The notes below the pieces were generated by a model. It did not search any database. It worked only from the letters and a program-made list of their open reading frames with translations, and was not told where the DNA came from. Positions 37,096-46,377 of a stretch of DNA of 64,000 nucleotides are shown one piece after another (position 1 is the first letter of the stretch; each line of letters starts with the position of its first letter). This stretch comes from PALSA-911 sp963743035. Lineage in GTDB: Bacteria > Pseudomonadota > Alphaproteobacteria > Acetobacterales > Acetobacteraceae. Location of the stretch: assembly GCA_963743035.1 (NCBI GenBank), contig CAVUOB010000014.1, forward strand, positions 1 to 64,000. Direction: 5' to 3'. The position numbers and the translations under genes were made by a program.

Positions 37096-38850
37096 TCAGG
37101 CCAGCAGCGGCGCCACCCTTTCCAGGGTCAGCGGCGCCTCGTCCAGCAGCAGGCCGATGGCCTCGTCCTCCCCTGCCCCATCCTCGATCTCCAGCGGGTC
37201 CTGCGGCGACAGCCGGTGGGCGATCACCATCCGGGCCAGCAAGGCACGCCTGGCGTCGGCGCCGAGGCGCGAGCCCTCCCATGCCAGCAGCACCGCGCTG
37301 GCGGCGTCATACAGCGCGGTCGCGGCGCGGCGGGCCTGCGGCTCGGCGCCGCTTTTCGCCACTTTCTCCGCCAGTTGCACGGCGCGATCGAGAGTCTGTT
37401 CCAGCCGGTTGCGGAAATCCTCCGGCAAGGGCGAGGCGTTGCCCAACCGGCGGCGCAGCATGGCCTGCAGAGCACGATGGCCACCGGCCTTGCCGACCGC
37501 GCGGGTGATGACGTCCAGCGCGTTGATGTTGCTGGTGCCTTCCCACAGCAGGCCGACATGCGCGTCGCGCACCAGCCTGGGGTTCACCCAGTCCTCGATA
37601 TAGCCGTTGCCGCCCCTCACCTCCATCGCGCCGGTGGCGACGGCGATGTTGTCGCGGCAGGCGCGCAGCTTCAGCAGCGGCGTCAGGATCCGCAATTCGG
37701 CCTCGGCGTCCGCGTCGCCGTCACGCGCGCGGCCCATGGCGTCGGCGGAGGCCATCGCCATCGACAAGGCCTGCTCCGTCGGCACGATCAATTTCAGCAA
37801 TTGCCGGCGCAGCAGCGGAAAGTCGATGATCGGGTGGCCGAAGGCGATGCGGTTGCGGGCGACCGCCAGCGCCTCGTTGACGCAGCGGCGCATCATCGCC
37901 GCGGCGCGCACGCCGTGCGACAGGCGCGAGAGGTTCACCTGCTCCATCATCTGCTTCAGGCCCTGGGTGACGTCGCCGACCAGATAGGCCTCCGCCCCCT
38001 CCAGCCGGATCTCGCCGCTGGCCATCGAACGGGTGCCCATCTTGTCCTTCAGCCGCGCGATCCGGTAGGCGTTGCGGCTGCCATCCTTCAGCCGGCGCGG
38101 CAGGGCGAACAGCGCCAGGCCCCTTGTGCCCGGGGGGGCGCCCTCGGGGCGTGCCAGCAGCAGCGCCACGTCGGCATCGGTATGCGAGCAGAACCACTTG
38201 TCGCCATACAGCCGCCAGGTCCCGCCTTCGTTGCGCGCGACGGTCTCGATCGCGCCGACATCGGAACCGCCAGCCTTCTCGGTCATGAACTGCGTGCCTT
38301 TCCAGAAGGTCTCCGGATCGGCGGACAGCATTTTCGGCAGCAGGTAGTCCTGTAGCTCCGGGCTGGCGAATTTGCGGATCAGATGGGTAGAGGTGTCGGT
38401 GACGCTGATCGGGCACATCAGCCCGAACTCGCCCTGCACGAACAAGTAAGTAAAAGCGTATTTCGCCACCGGCGACAGCGGCCGATCCATGCCGAGCACG
38501 CCGGCGCGATGGCTCATGGCGTGGAACTGGTAATCTTCAAATGCGATCTTTTCCATTTCGCGGTAGGCGGGGTGGTACTCGATCCAGTCCTCGTCCCTGC
38601 CGAACTTGTCGCGGGCGTGCAGCACGGGGCCGTGGCGGTCGGCGGTGCGCGCCAGCTCGTCCAGCCGGCCGCCGGCGAGCGCGCCGAGGGCGGCGTAATG
38701 CGGCGTCAGATGGGCGCGCACATCCTCCGGCAGGTAGATCGCCAGCAGGTCGCGCAGGCCGCGGTCGATGTCGTAGAAATTCTGGCCGGAGCAGTCCGGC
38801 GCGATCCAGTCGGAACCGTGCCTGAGGGGGCGGGGTTGATCGAGGGGCAC
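37096..38850 (-). CDS. Acyl-CoA dehydrogenase, AidB-like
   Basis: FAD-dependent flavoprotein, 584 residues, longer than the usual 380 because of extra N- and C-terminal regions as in AidB. FAD/substrate stretches are GEFGLMCPISVTDTSTHLIR, FMTEKAGGSDVGAIET, DKWFCSHTDADVALLLAR and the region of the catalytic Glu, HVGLLWEGTSNINALDVITR. GTG at 38850 is chosen as start because AAAGGA stands at ideal distance; the frame is open 38 codons further upstream without homology. AidB itself is linked to alkylation resistance in E. coli; here either that or fatty/branched acyl-CoA oxidation is possible. Confidence 0.85.
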   Translation of the reverse strand: MPLDQPRPLRHGSDWIAPDCSGQNFYDIDRGLRDLLAIYLPEDVRAHLTPHYAALGALAGGRLDELARTADRHGPVLHARDKFGRDEDWIEYHPAYREMEKIAFEDYQFHAMSHRAGVLGMDRPLSPVAKYAFTYLFVQGEFGLMCPISVTDTSTHLIRKFASPELQDYLLPKMLSADPETFWKGTQFMTEKAGGSDVGAIETVARNEGGTWRLYGDKWFCSHTDADVALLLARPEGAPPGTRGLALFALPRRLKDGSRNAYRIARLKDKMGTRSMASGEIRLEGAEAYLVGDVTQGLKQMMEQVNLSRLSHGVRAAAMMRRCVNEALAVARNRIAFGHPIIDFPLLRRQLLKLIVPTEQALSMAMASADAMGRARDGDADAEAELRILTPLLKLRACRDNIAVATGAMEVRGGNGYIEDWVNPRLVRDAHVGLLWEGTSNINALDVITRAVGKAGGHRALQAMLRRRLGNASPLPEDFRNRLEQTLDRAVQLAEKVAKSGAEPQARRAATALYDAASAVLLAWEGSRLGADARRALLARMVIAHRLSPQDPLEIEDGAGEDEAIGLLLDEAPLTLERVAPLLA

Positions 38851-39012
38851 TCGGCGTTTCCTTTCCTGATCCAGGCGGTTGGTTGCCAGCGTGGCACAAG
38901 CAGCCAAAGCTGTCATGGACGGGCGCCGGCCAGAGTCTCGGATCCGTCTCATGGTGCGATCCACACGACTTTATCGCTCGATATGGGTTTGGTCCAAATT
39001 TCGATGCGCCGA

Positions 39013-39335
39013 TTAACGCGACATCCAGCCTGTCGCCCCAGCCCTCGCGGCGGACAGCGCCTCTGCCATCGTCCCCACGGCACCCTGCTCGACCCGGGCT
39101 GCGCGGCTCGCCGCTTCTTCATCGTCCCCAATCGCCTGCCGTGCCGTCTGCAACCGCAGCAGCCTCTTTTCCCTTTCCGCATCGGGCTCATCGCCTGCCC
39201 CTGCATTTGCGCGCAATCTCCAACTCGCACCGGCAAATTGGGTAATGGGTCAGTCGTGTTAGATTACCGTTATTTTCATTGACCGGCAACCAGGAAGCCT
39301 CCGTTGGGCGGGCGCAACCCGCCGAAGCAGGCCAA
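39013..39335 (-). pseudogene. Decayed copy of the 241-848 gene with its upstream region
   Basis: On the minus strand, 39216-39013 encodes in two frames QMQGQAMSPMRKGKR and then REKRLLRLQTARQAIGDDEE and QGAVGTMAEAL, matching KCRAQAMSLMREGKS, LLLRLQAAREK and HGAAGMMEEAL of the first gene in the window. An in-frame start and the first 80 or so codons are missing. Upstream (39258-39335) the hairpin GGCGGGTTGcgCCCGCC, TTGCC and AAC-GTA-TCTAAC match the region before position 241. So a gene plus control region was duplicated and one copy decayed. This and the flanking spacer fill the 519 bases between neighbouring genes; nothing else is identifiable there. Confidence 0.65.
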
Positions 39336-39369
39336 ACTCGAGAGAGCTTCCGGCCCCGGTGCCGATGGG

Positions 39370-39840
39370 TTATTTCGCCGACACCTCGTAGGTGCCGGTC
39401 CAAATCACTGCCGTCGGACCCGTGGTGGGCATCTCGCCGGTCGCGGTGGCACCGCCGGTCATCCCGGCAAAGCGGCCGATTCCATCCACGAAGGTACCCG
39501 CGCCGCGCTGTCCGGCCCCATTCCAGCTCCCCTCGAAGCGCAAGGTGAAGCCGGAACCGTCCTTGAACCGGTAGACCGCATCGGCCGTGGAGGTCCCACT
39601 TGCCCAGGAGCTGCCCTGCCCCTGGATGAGGTTGATGACGACATGCGCCTCCTCACCGGTCATGAAGACTGCGGTTCCCTCTCGGGTGAAGCGGTTGCCT
39701 TCGCCGGCGGTCACCACGGTCGTCGCGCGCCACGAGATATCCTTCGCCCAGGCCGGGTCGGAAACGGCCGCAAGGCCGACCGACATAAGGCACACGACCA
39801 ACCAAGACAGCATAAGTCGCTTGATCCGCTGAATAAGCAC
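39370..39840 (-). CDS. Exported hypothetical beta-rich protein
   Basis: 156 residues. Signal peptide to about residue 32 (LMLSWLVVCLMSVGLAAVSDPAWA). The mature part alternates short strands: TREGTAVFMTGEEAHVVINL, FTLRFEGSWNGAGQRGAGTF, GIGRFAGMTGGATATGEM. The closing GTF-G-GRFAG-TG-ATATGE pattern resembles small beta-barrel families of the allene-oxide-cyclase-like/DUF3224 kind; not certain. Start taken as GTG at 39840 with GGAGGA just upstream; ATG at 39813 also leaves a signal peptide. 52 bases after the lipocalin-like gene, probably in one unit with it. Confidence 0.65.
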   Translation of the reverse strand: MLIQRIKRLMLSWLVVCLMSVGLAAVSDPAWAKDISWRATTVVTAGEGNRFTREGTAVFMTGEEAHVVINLIQGQGSSWASGTSTADAVYRFKDGSGFTLRFEGSWNGAGQRGAGTFVDGIGRFAGMTGGATATGEMPTTGPTAVIWTGTYEVSAK

Positions 39841-39892
39841 GTTTCCTCCGTTTGCGGCGTTGCAATCGAAGTGCCTGATCTGTGGTCGAGCG

Positions 39893-40381
39893 CTACTTTG
39901 CGCGCCGATACGTGATGACGAACCGAACCATGCCTTTCTCGGGGTGGATCGGCCACGGCATCAGGTCCGTGGACTCCTGAAGACGGTCCCCCTCCAGTCT
40001 GAACGCGCGCTCCTGTTCCGTTCCCAGCAAGGCCGGGTTGGCGGCCACATCGACCCTGGTCGTCCATTTGTCACTGTCGAGTCGGTATATGCCCGAGTAT
40101 GCGACCATCGACTGGAACAGCTCGGCGCGATCCTGACCGGTGCTTGGTGCCTTCCGCCCTTCATTGGTGATCAGCACCATCATCCGTCCTTCGGGGGTGA
40201 AGATGGTGTAGCCCGAAGGATGTTCGCCACGGGCCGGCTCGCGCTCACCCGTCGTCGGAGAGACTGCTTCGAACGAAACCACTTCCCAGGTGCCGATCAG
40301 GCTCTGCCGATCGTCGGCGAAGCCCGGCCGCGTTGCGGCCAATGCCATCAGCAGCGCGAGTCTCCATGACGACGCGAGCAT
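39893..40381 (-). CDS. Exported lipocalin-like domain protein
   Basis: 162 residues. Signal peptide MLASSWRLALLMALAATRPG, cleaved near FA-DD. The mature protein is a lipocalin-like (Lipocalin_5) domain: LIGTWEVVSFEAVSPTTGER, HPSGYTIFTPEGRMMVLIT, MVAYSGIYRLDSDKWTTRVD and, at the end, EKGMVRFVITYRRAK. GGAGG stands 9 bases before the ATG at 40381, preferred to one 14 codons earlier. Ligand unknown. Confidence 0.8.
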   Translation of the reverse strand: MLASSWRLALLMALAATRPGFADDRQSLIGTWEVVSFEAVSPTTGEREPARGEHPSGYTIFTPEGRMMVLITNEGRKAPSTGQDRAELFQSMVAYSGIYRLDSDKWTTRVDVAANPALLGTEQERAFRLEGDRLQESTDLMPWPIHPEKGMVRFVITYRRAK

Positions 40382-40552
40382 CCGGTGGTGCCTCCGACGA
40401 ACCTTGCAGACACCTGAACTCACTAATGACCCGCTCAGCAGACCTCATTGATCTGGATCAAACGGCGTCGAATGCACGGGGTCAGGCAGGTCGATCCAGG
40501 CATCGATATGGAACGGCTTCGGGGTTCGGGTTGGACGAACAGCCTGTTCCGC

Positions 40553-42088
40553 TCACATCGTCGCCCCAAGCACCCAGGGAGCGAACTCCGCAGCGCCGAA
40601 ATCGAATTGCTCGGACTTTGTCTTCTCCCCCGAAGCCACCCGCAGCATGAGGTCGAATATCCGCTGCCCGGCTTCCTGCACGCTTTCGTCGCCGTCCAGG
40701 ATGGTGCCGCAGTTCACGTCCATGTCGTCTTCCATGCGCGTGTACATCGGCGTGTTGGTGGCCAGCTTGATCGACGGCGCCGGCTTGCAGCCGAACACGC
40801 TGCCGCGCCCGGTGGTGAAGCACACCAGATTGGCCCCGCCGGCGACCTGGCCGGTGGCGGCGACCGGGTCGTAGCCGGGCGTGTCCATGAACACGAAACC
40901 GCGGGCCGTCACTTCCTCGGCATAGCGCACCACGTCCACCAGGTTGGTGCTGCCGGCCTTGGCCATCGCGCCCAGGGATTTTTCCAGGATCGTGGTCAGC
41001 CCGCCCGCCTTGTTGCCGGGGGACGGGTTGGCGTCCATCTCCGCCCCCTCGCGCTTGGTGTACTCCTCCCACCAGCGCATCAGCGCGACCAGCTTCTCGC
41101 CGACCTCGCGCGAGACCGCGCGCCGGGTCAGCAGATGCTCGGCGCCGTAGGTCTCCGGCGTTTCGGACAGGATCACGCTGCCGCCGTTGCGCACCAGCAG
41201 GTCGCTCGCAACCCCGAGCGCGGGATTGGCCGAAATGCCGGAATACCCGTCGGAGCCGCCGCATTGCAGCGCCACGGTCAGCGCCGAGGCCGGCACAGCC
41301 TCGCGGCGGACCTGGTTGGATTCCGCCAGCACCTCCTTCACGAACCCGACCGCGGCCTGCACCGTCTTGCGGGTGCCGCCCATGGTCTGGATGTCCATCG
41401 CCTTCAGCCTTCCGGCCAGCCGCTGCTCCTCCATCAGCCCGCCGATCTGGTTCACCTCGCAGCCCAGGCCGAGCACGATCACGTGGGAGAAATTCGGATG
41501 CCGCGCATAGCCGGCCAGGGTCCGGCGCAGCACGCGCAGCGGCTCGTCCTGGGTCATGCCGCAGCCGGTCTTGTGGGTCAGCGCCACCACGCCGTCCACA
41601 TTGGGGAAATCGGCCAGCGGATCATAGTCGGAGAAAGGATTGCGCTTGAACATGTCCGAGACCATGCCGGCGACATGCGCCGAGCAGTTCACGCTGGTCA
41701 GGATGCCGATGTAATTGCGCGTCGCCACCTTGCCGTCCGGGCGCAGGATGCCCTCGAACGTCGCGGGCGTGTTGACATACTGCGTCGGCACCGCGGTCTC
41801 GCCATAGGCGTAGTCGCGGCCGAAATCGCCCATGCCGCAATTATGCACATGCACGTGCCGGCCCGGCTCGATCGGCACGGTGGCGAAGCCGATGATCTGG
41901 CCGTAGCGGCGGATCGGCTCGCCCACTTCATGCGCGCGGATCGCCGCCTTGTGGCCGGCGGGAATGCGCTCCGCCGCCGCCACGCCGTCGGCGAGCGGCG
42001 TTCCCGGCAGCAGCGTGGCGCGTGCGATCACCACGCTGTCCTCGGGGTGCAGGCGCAGGATCACGGACGGGGTATTGGCAAGGGACAT
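40553..42088 (-). CDS. UxaA/GarD-family altronate or galactarate dehydratase
   Basis: Iron-dependent sugar-acid dehydratase of 511 residues, with the N-terminal SAF domain (about 10-95, VVIARATLLPGTPLADGVAA, HVHNCGMGDFGRD) fused to the catalytic domain (ATRNYIGILTSVNCSAHVA, THKTGCGMTQDEP, LQCGGSDGYSGISANPALG, DMDVNCGTILDGDESVQEAG). GGGAG precedes the ATG at 42088. Downstream of an HpcH/HpaI aldolase on the same strand, which would cleave the 2-keto-3-deoxy product. Altronate, galactarate or another hexarate are candidate substrates. Confidence 0.88.
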   Translation of the reverse strand: MSLANTPSVILRLHPEDSVVIARATLLPGTPLADGVAAAERIPAGHKAAIRAHEVGEPIRRYGQIIGFATVPIEPGRHVHVHNCGMGDFGRDYAYGETAVPTQYVNTPATFEGILRPDGKVATRNYIGILTSVNCSAHVAGMVSDMFKRNPFSDYDPLADFPNVDGVVALTHKTGCGMTQDEPLRVLRRTLAGYARHPNFSHVIVLGLGCEVNQIGGLMEEQRLAGRLKAMDIQTMGGTRKTVQAAVGFVKEVLAESNQVRREAVPASALTVALQCGGSDGYSGISANPALGVASDLLVRNGGSVILSETPETYGAEHLLTRRAVSREVGEKLVALMRWWEEYTKREGAEMDANPSPGNKAGGLTTILEKSLGAMAKAGSTNLVDVVRYAEEVTARGFVFMDTPGYDPVAATGQVAGGANLVCFTTGRGSVFGCKPAPSIKLATNTPMYTRMEDDMDVNCGTILDGDESVQEAGQRIFDLMLRVASGEKTKSEQFDFGAAEFAPWVLGATM

Positions 42089-42112
42089 CGGCGCAACTCC
42101 CTGAAAGCAAGA

Positions 42113-42144
42113 ACGGCCGCGGATGCACGTGCACCCGCGGCCGT
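42113..42144 (-). terminator. Near-perfect 32-base hairpin between aldolase and dehydratase genes
   Basis: ACGGCCGCGG (42113-42122) pairs with CCGCGGCCGT (42135-42144), and the centre TGCACGTGCA is itself palindromic, so all but one base pair match. On the minus strand it is followed by TTCTTGCTTT. It stands between the aldolase stop and the dehydratase start and could act as an intercistronic terminator, attenuator or mRNA-processing site. Confidence 0.6.
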
Positions 42145-42166
42145 ATTCTACACGCTTGCGGTCCGA

Positions 42167-42950
42167 TCAGGCAGCAGCGCCCGGAAAGTTGCTGCTGCGC
42201 ACGGCGGCGACCGCTTCCTTCGCCGCCTTCGCCATCAGGCCGCTGTCGTTGGCGATGGTGACGAGCTGGAAGCCCATGCCGATCATCCGCGCCGCATAGG
42301 CGGCCGAGCCGTTGTGCAGCCCGGCGAATTTGCCGTGCTTCTTGCAGGACGCCAGCAGCTTCTCATAGATCGCCAGGATATTCGGCTCCTCGCGGTCCAG
42401 GATCGGGATCATGCCGAGCGACAGGCCCATGTCGGACGGGCCGATATAGATGCCGCTGATGCCGGGCACGGACAGGATCTCGTCGATGTTGTCGATCGCC
42501 TTCGCGCGTCTCGATCATCGGAATGACCATGATTTCGTCATTCGCGGTCTTCTGGTAGTCGCTGGCCTCGCCATACATCGCGGCGCGGATCGGGCCATTG
42601 GAGCGCTTGCCGACCGGCGGATACAGGCAGGCATCGGCCAGCGCCTTCGCCTCGGCGGCGTTGTTCACCATCGGGCAGATCACGCCCATGGCGCCGCCGT
42701 CCAGCACCTTGCCGATGATCCCCGGCTCGTTCCAGGGCACGCGCACCAGCGGCGTGACGGGATGGGCCTGCATCGCCTGGAAGCACTGCACCATGGACTG
42801 GTAGTCCTGCACGCCGTGCTGCATGTCCACGGTCACGGTGTCCCAGCCGCATTGCGCCATCACCTCGGCCGAGAAGCCGGAGGGTATGGCCAGCCAGCCA
42901 TTAACGCAGGCTTTTCCGGCGGTGATCCGTTGCTTGAGCTTCGTCGCCAT
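42167..42950 (-). CDS. HpcH/HpaI-family 2-keto-3-deoxy-acid aldolase, one +1 frameshift
   Basis: Metal-dependent class II aldolase of about 260 residues that splits 2-keto-3-deoxy acids into pyruvate and an aldehyde. The first frame gives NGWLAIPSGFSAEVMAQCGW, VTVDMQHGVQDYQSMVQCF (catalytic His), PLVRVPWNEPGIIGKVLDGG and MGVICPMVNNAAEAKA; after MVIPMIET one extra base near 42500-42512 shifts to ISGIYIGPSDMGLSLGM and the metal-site neighbourhood, then ends SSNFPGAAA. The break is probably a sequence error. Upstream partner of the UxaA-type dehydratase. Confidence 0.85.
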
Positions 42951-43059
42951 GATCGGCGTTCCCCCTTGATGAATGCGCCGGACAGGCTAGGCGGCAGACC
43001 CCCGGGGCGTCAACGAATGCACCTGCCAACCCGCTTTGCGGAGATCCCGGGCCGCCCCG

Positions 43060-43554
43060 CTACTCCGCAAGCAGCCTTCGCACCTCGCCTTTGCCCTGCA
43101 GCACGATCTTCCGCCCGGCGAAACTCTCGACGAGGGCCAGGTTGCGGGTGCGCCGCAGCCGGTTCCAGTCCCAGGCGAAGCGCAGGAACGGCAGGTCCAG
43201 ACGTTCCGCACAGCCAGGTGCGGCGTCCGCGCGCACTCGCCCATAATTGACGAGCATGCGCCGGACGATGCGCAGGATGGACAACCATGACGGCGTGTCC
43301 AGGTAGATCAACGTGTCCGCCGCGCGCAGCCGCGGTCCGATCGTATCCGTATAGTTGCCGTCGATCACCCAGGCGGGCAGAGCGGCGATACGCTCCACTT
43401 CCGCACGGAACGCGCGCGGCGCCGCCTCGACCCAGCCGGGCTGCCAATAGGCCTGATCCAGGTGGAACACAGGCAGGCCGTGCCGCGCACCAAGATCCCG
43501 GGCAAGCCTGGACTTGCCGCTCCCCGGCGGCCCCATCACCATCACTCGCTGCAT
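43060..43554 (-). CDS. Adenylate-kinase-like P-loop NTPase (FlaR/topology-modulation type)
   Basis: 164 residues. Walker A VMGPPGSGKSRLARDL at 6-21; VFHLDQAYWQPGWVEA and WVIDGNYTDTIGPRLRAADT are hallmarks of the small 'DNA topology modulation protein FlaR' group, whose real substrate is unknown. YLDTPSWLSILRIVRRMLVN follows. The ATG at 43554 begins just before the first strand; the frame is open 12 codons upstream. Stands alone. Confidence 0.78.
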   Translation of the reverse strand: MQRVMVMGPPGSGKSRLARDLGARHGLPVFHLDQAYWQPGWVEAAPRAFRAEVERIAALPAWVIDGNYTDTIGPRLRAADTLIYLDTPSWLSILRIVRRMLVNYGRVRADAAPGCAERLDLPFLRFAWDWNRLRRTRNLALVESFAGRKIVLQGKGEVRRLLAE

Positions 43555-43624
43555 GGGGAGAGGATGCCATCGCCGCGGCAGGCGCGCCAATCATTTCGAA
43601 AGGCGAGGAAGAATCACCGCCCGA

Positions 43625-44854
43625 TCAGCCTGCAAGCTCCAGCACCGCATCCAGCAGCACTTCCGCGCCGCGCGCCAGATGCCCGGGGGTGGAGTACTCG
43701 GCGGGGTTGTGGGTGATGCCGTTGACGCTGGGGACGAACAGCATGGCACTCGGGCAGAGCGGCGCGAGCAGCACGGAATCATGCCCGGCGGCGGCGGTCA
43801 TGTCGCGGGTGGTGAGCTGGCGCGCCTCCGCCTGCCGGCGCAGCACCTGGCCCAGCGCGGGGTCGAAGGCGACCGGGCCGAAGCTGGTGTAGTGGTCGAT
43901 GTCGAATTTCACCCGCCGGCGCGCGCCGATCTCCGCGAGCCGGGCGCGCAGGGCATGCTCCATCTCGATCGCCACCGCCGCGCTGTCGTGACGCACATCG
44001 GCATGCAGCCGGGTGACGGCCGACACGGCGCCGCGGGCATTGGGCGAATTCTCGATCCAGGATACCGAGGCGCGGCCGCTCGGTTCGGCGCCGATGCCGA
44101 TCCGCTCCACCGCCAGGATCGCCTCGGCCGCGGCGGCCAGGCTGTCGCGGCGGCGGTCCATGGAGGTCGGGCCGACATGGCTCGGCTCCCCGGTGACCAC
44201 GATCTGGAAATAGCGCGCATGCATGGTGCCGGTGACGATGCCGATATCGCTGTTCGTCGCCTCCATCACCGGTCCCTGCTCGATATGCGCCTCCAGCCAG
44301 CAGGCCCAGTCGCGCGGCGCCGGCGCCAGCGGACCGGCGAGGCCGGTTTCCGCCAGTGCCTGGCGCACGCTGACGCCGCGGTCGTCGGTCACCTCCAGCG
44401 CCGCCGCGAGCGTCATGTCGCCGGCATGCACGCGCGATCCCATCATCGCCGGGCGGAAGCGGCTGCCTTCCTCGTTGGTCCAGTTGACCAGCTCCAGCGG
44501 CGCGCGGGTCCGCTGTCCGGCATCGTGCAAGGCGCGCAGGATTTCCAGCCCGGCCAGCACGCCGAACACCCCGTCGAACCGCCCGCCTGTCGGCACCGTG
44601 TCCAGGTGGCTGCCGAAGGCGACCGCCTTCGCCGCGGGATCGGTGCCGGCGCGGCGCAGGAACATGTTGCCGATCGCATCCTGCTCATGCGCCAGCCCGA
44701 GCGGCGCGCACCATTCCAGCAGCAGGGCGCGCGCCCGCGCATCCTCGGCCGACAATGCCTGCCGGTTGGAGCCGTCGCCATCGATCGGACCGATCCGCGC
44801 CATGTCCATATGCGCGCGCCACAGCCGGTCCTGGTCGATTATGGGCCTGCGCAT
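43625..44854 (-). CDS. M20-family N-carbamoyl-amino-acid hydrolase/allantoate amidohydrolase-like
   Basis: Dinuclear metalloenzyme of 409 residues. Metal ligands and active site: FGSHLDTVPTGGRFDGVFG (His, Asp), NWTNEEGSRF (Glu pair), EAHIEQGPVME (His), AGHDS and the final His in NGITHNPAEYS. The lid domain is ARYFQIVVTGEPSHVGPTSM. GGAG precedes the ATG at 44854. Candidate substrates are N-carbamoyl amino acids, allantoate or ureido acids. Divergent from the FAD-linked oxidase. Confidence 0.85.
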   Translation of the reverse strand: MRRPIIDQDRLWRAHMDMARIGPIDGDGSNRQALSAEDARARALLLEWCAPLGLAHEQDAIGNMFLRRAGTDPAAKAVAFGSHLDTVPTGGRFDGVFGVLAGLEILRALHDAGQRTRAPLELVNWTNEEGSRFRPAMMGSRVHAGDMTLAAALEVTDDRGVSVRQALAETGLAGPLAPAPRDWACWLEAHIEQGPVMEATNSDIGIVTGTMHARYFQIVVTGEPSHVGPTSMDRRRDSLAAAAEAILAVERIGIGAEPSGRASVSWIENSPNARGAVSAVTRLHADVRHDSAAVAIEMEHALRARLAEIGARRRVKFDIDHYTSFGPVAFDPALGQVLRRQAEARQLTTRDMTAAAGHDSVLLAPLCPSAMLFVPSVNGITHNPAEYSTPGHLARGAEVLLDAVLELAG

Positions 44855-44938
44855 GCCTCAGACTCCTATTGCAAGTGAAAGGTGGCTGGGCGAATGCTCC
44901 GCCGCGCCGGAATGCTCGAACGAGGTCAGGATACCGCC

Positions 44939-46336
44939 ATGTCGCTCACAGTCGATGCCCTCCCAGTCGAAAATGTGGTTGCAGCCGCCCGAAATCTGCT
45001 GGGCGAACGCATCACCACCAACGCCGCCTTGCGCGAACATCATTCGCACGGCCAGGACAGCTACCCGCCGGCGCAGCCCGACGCCGTGGCCTTCATCGAG
45101 ACGTCGGAGGAAGCGGCGGCGCTGCTGAAGCTCTGCCATGCCCATGGCGTGCCGCTGGTGCCCTACGGCGCCGGCACATCGCTGGAAGGCCATGTGACGC
45201 CGGTGCGCGGCGGCATCACGCTGGACCTGTCGCGCATGAACAACGTGCTCTCGGTCAGCCAGCCGGACATGGATTGCCGGGTGCAGGCCGGCGTCACCCA
45301 GGAGCAGCTCAACACCTATCTGCGCGACCAGGGGCTGTTCTTCCCGGTCGACCCCGGCACCGCGGTCTGCACCATCGGCGGCATGTGCGCCACGCGAGCC
45401 TCCGGCACCAACGCGGTGCGCTACGGCACGATGCGCGAGAGCGTGCTGGGCCTGACGGTCGCGCTCGCCGACGGGCGGGTGATCCGCACCGGCGGGCGGG
45501 TGCGCAAATCCTCCACCGGCTACGACCTGACCCGGCTGTTCGTGGGATCGGAGGGCACGCTCGGCGTGATCACCGAAATCCAGCTCCGCCTGCACCCGAT
45601 CCCGGAGGCGATTTCATCCGCAACCTGCCAGTTCCCCACGCTGGCGGACGCGGTGGAGACGGTGATCGCCGTCATGCAATCCGCCATTCCCGTCGCGCGG
45701 ATGGAATTGCTGGACGATGTGCAGACCCGCGCCTGCATCGCCTATTCGAAGCTGGAGGGGCTGGCGGCGATGCCCTCGCTGTTCTTCGAGTTCCACGGCA
45801 CCCCCGCCTCGGTGCAGGAAGCCGCCGAACAGGCAGAGGAACTCGCCACCGGCTGCAACGGCCAGGGCTTTCGCTGGGCGACCGACCCGGCCGAGCGCAA
45901 CAAGCTCTGGCAGGCACGCCACGACGCCTACTGGGCGGCGCTGGCGCTGCAGCCCGGCCACAAGGGCTTCGTCACCGACGCGGTGGTGCCGATCTCCCTG
46001 CTGAGCGAGGCGATCCTCGGCGCCCAGGCGGACATCGCCGCCTCGGGTCTGACCGCGCCGATCGTTGGCCATGTCGGGGATGGCAATTTCCACACCGTGA
46101 TCCTGGTTCCGCCGGAGCCGGACGGCCTGGCGCGGGCCTGGGAGCTCGACAAGAAGATCGTCGCGCGCGCCCTGGCGCTGGGCGGCTCCTGCAGCGGCGA
46201 GCACGGCGTCGGCATCGGCAAGCGCGAGTTTTTGGAGCAGGAGCACGGCGTGGAGACGCTGGCGGTGATGCGCGCGATCAAGACGGCGCTGGATCCGAAG
46301 GGGATCCTCAATCCCGGCAAGATATTCCTGAACTGA
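44939..46336 (+). CDS. FAD-linked oxidase, GlcD/D-lactate dehydrogenase type
   Basis: 465 residues. PCMH-type FAD-binding domain: VPLVPYGAGTSLEGHVTPVR, GGMCATRASGTNAVRYGTMR, KSSTGYDLTRLFVGSEGTLG; C-terminal FAD-oxidase domain with VGHVGDGNFHTVILV and GGSCSGEHGVGIGKREFLEQ. Oxidises a 2-hydroxy acid such as D-lactate or glycolate. ATG at 44939 (MSLTVDALPVENVV) is favoured over one 19 codons upstream. No glcE or glcF follows, so it is more like a single-subunit D-lactate dehydrogenase. Its last five codons lie in a tandem repeat. Confidence 0.88.
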   Translation: MSLTVDALPVENVVAAARNLLGERITTNAALREHHSHGQDSYPPAQPDAVAFIETSEEAAALLKLCHAHGVPLVPYGAGTSLEGHVTPVRGGITLDLSRMNNVLSVSQPDMDCRVQAGVTQEQLNTYLRDQGLFFPVDPGTAVCTIGGMCATRASGTNAVRYGTMRESVLGLTVALADGRVIRTGGRVRKSSTGYDLTRLFVGSEGTLGVITEIQLRLHPIPEAISSATCQFPTLADAVETVIAVMQSAIPVARMELLDDVQTRACIAYSKLEGLAAMPSLFFEFHGTPASVQEAAEQAEELATGCNGQGFRWATDPAERNKLWQARHDAYWAALALQPGHKGFVTDAVVPISLLSEAILGAQADIAASGLTAPIVGHVGDGNFHTVILVPPEPDGLARAWELDKKIVARALALGGSCSGEHGVGIGKREFLEQEHGVETLAVMRAIKTALDPKGILNPGKIFLN

Positions 46337-46366
46337 ATATTCCTGAACTGAATATTCCCGAACTCA
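46322..46366. repeat. Three tandem 15-bp units across a stop codon
   Basis: ATATTCCTGAACTGA is repeated twice more (third copy ATATTCCCGAACTCA). The first unit encodes the last residues and stop of the FAD-linked oxidase; the second repeats an in-frame stop. Confidence 0.85.
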
Positions 46367-46377
46367 GGGGGCGGCGC

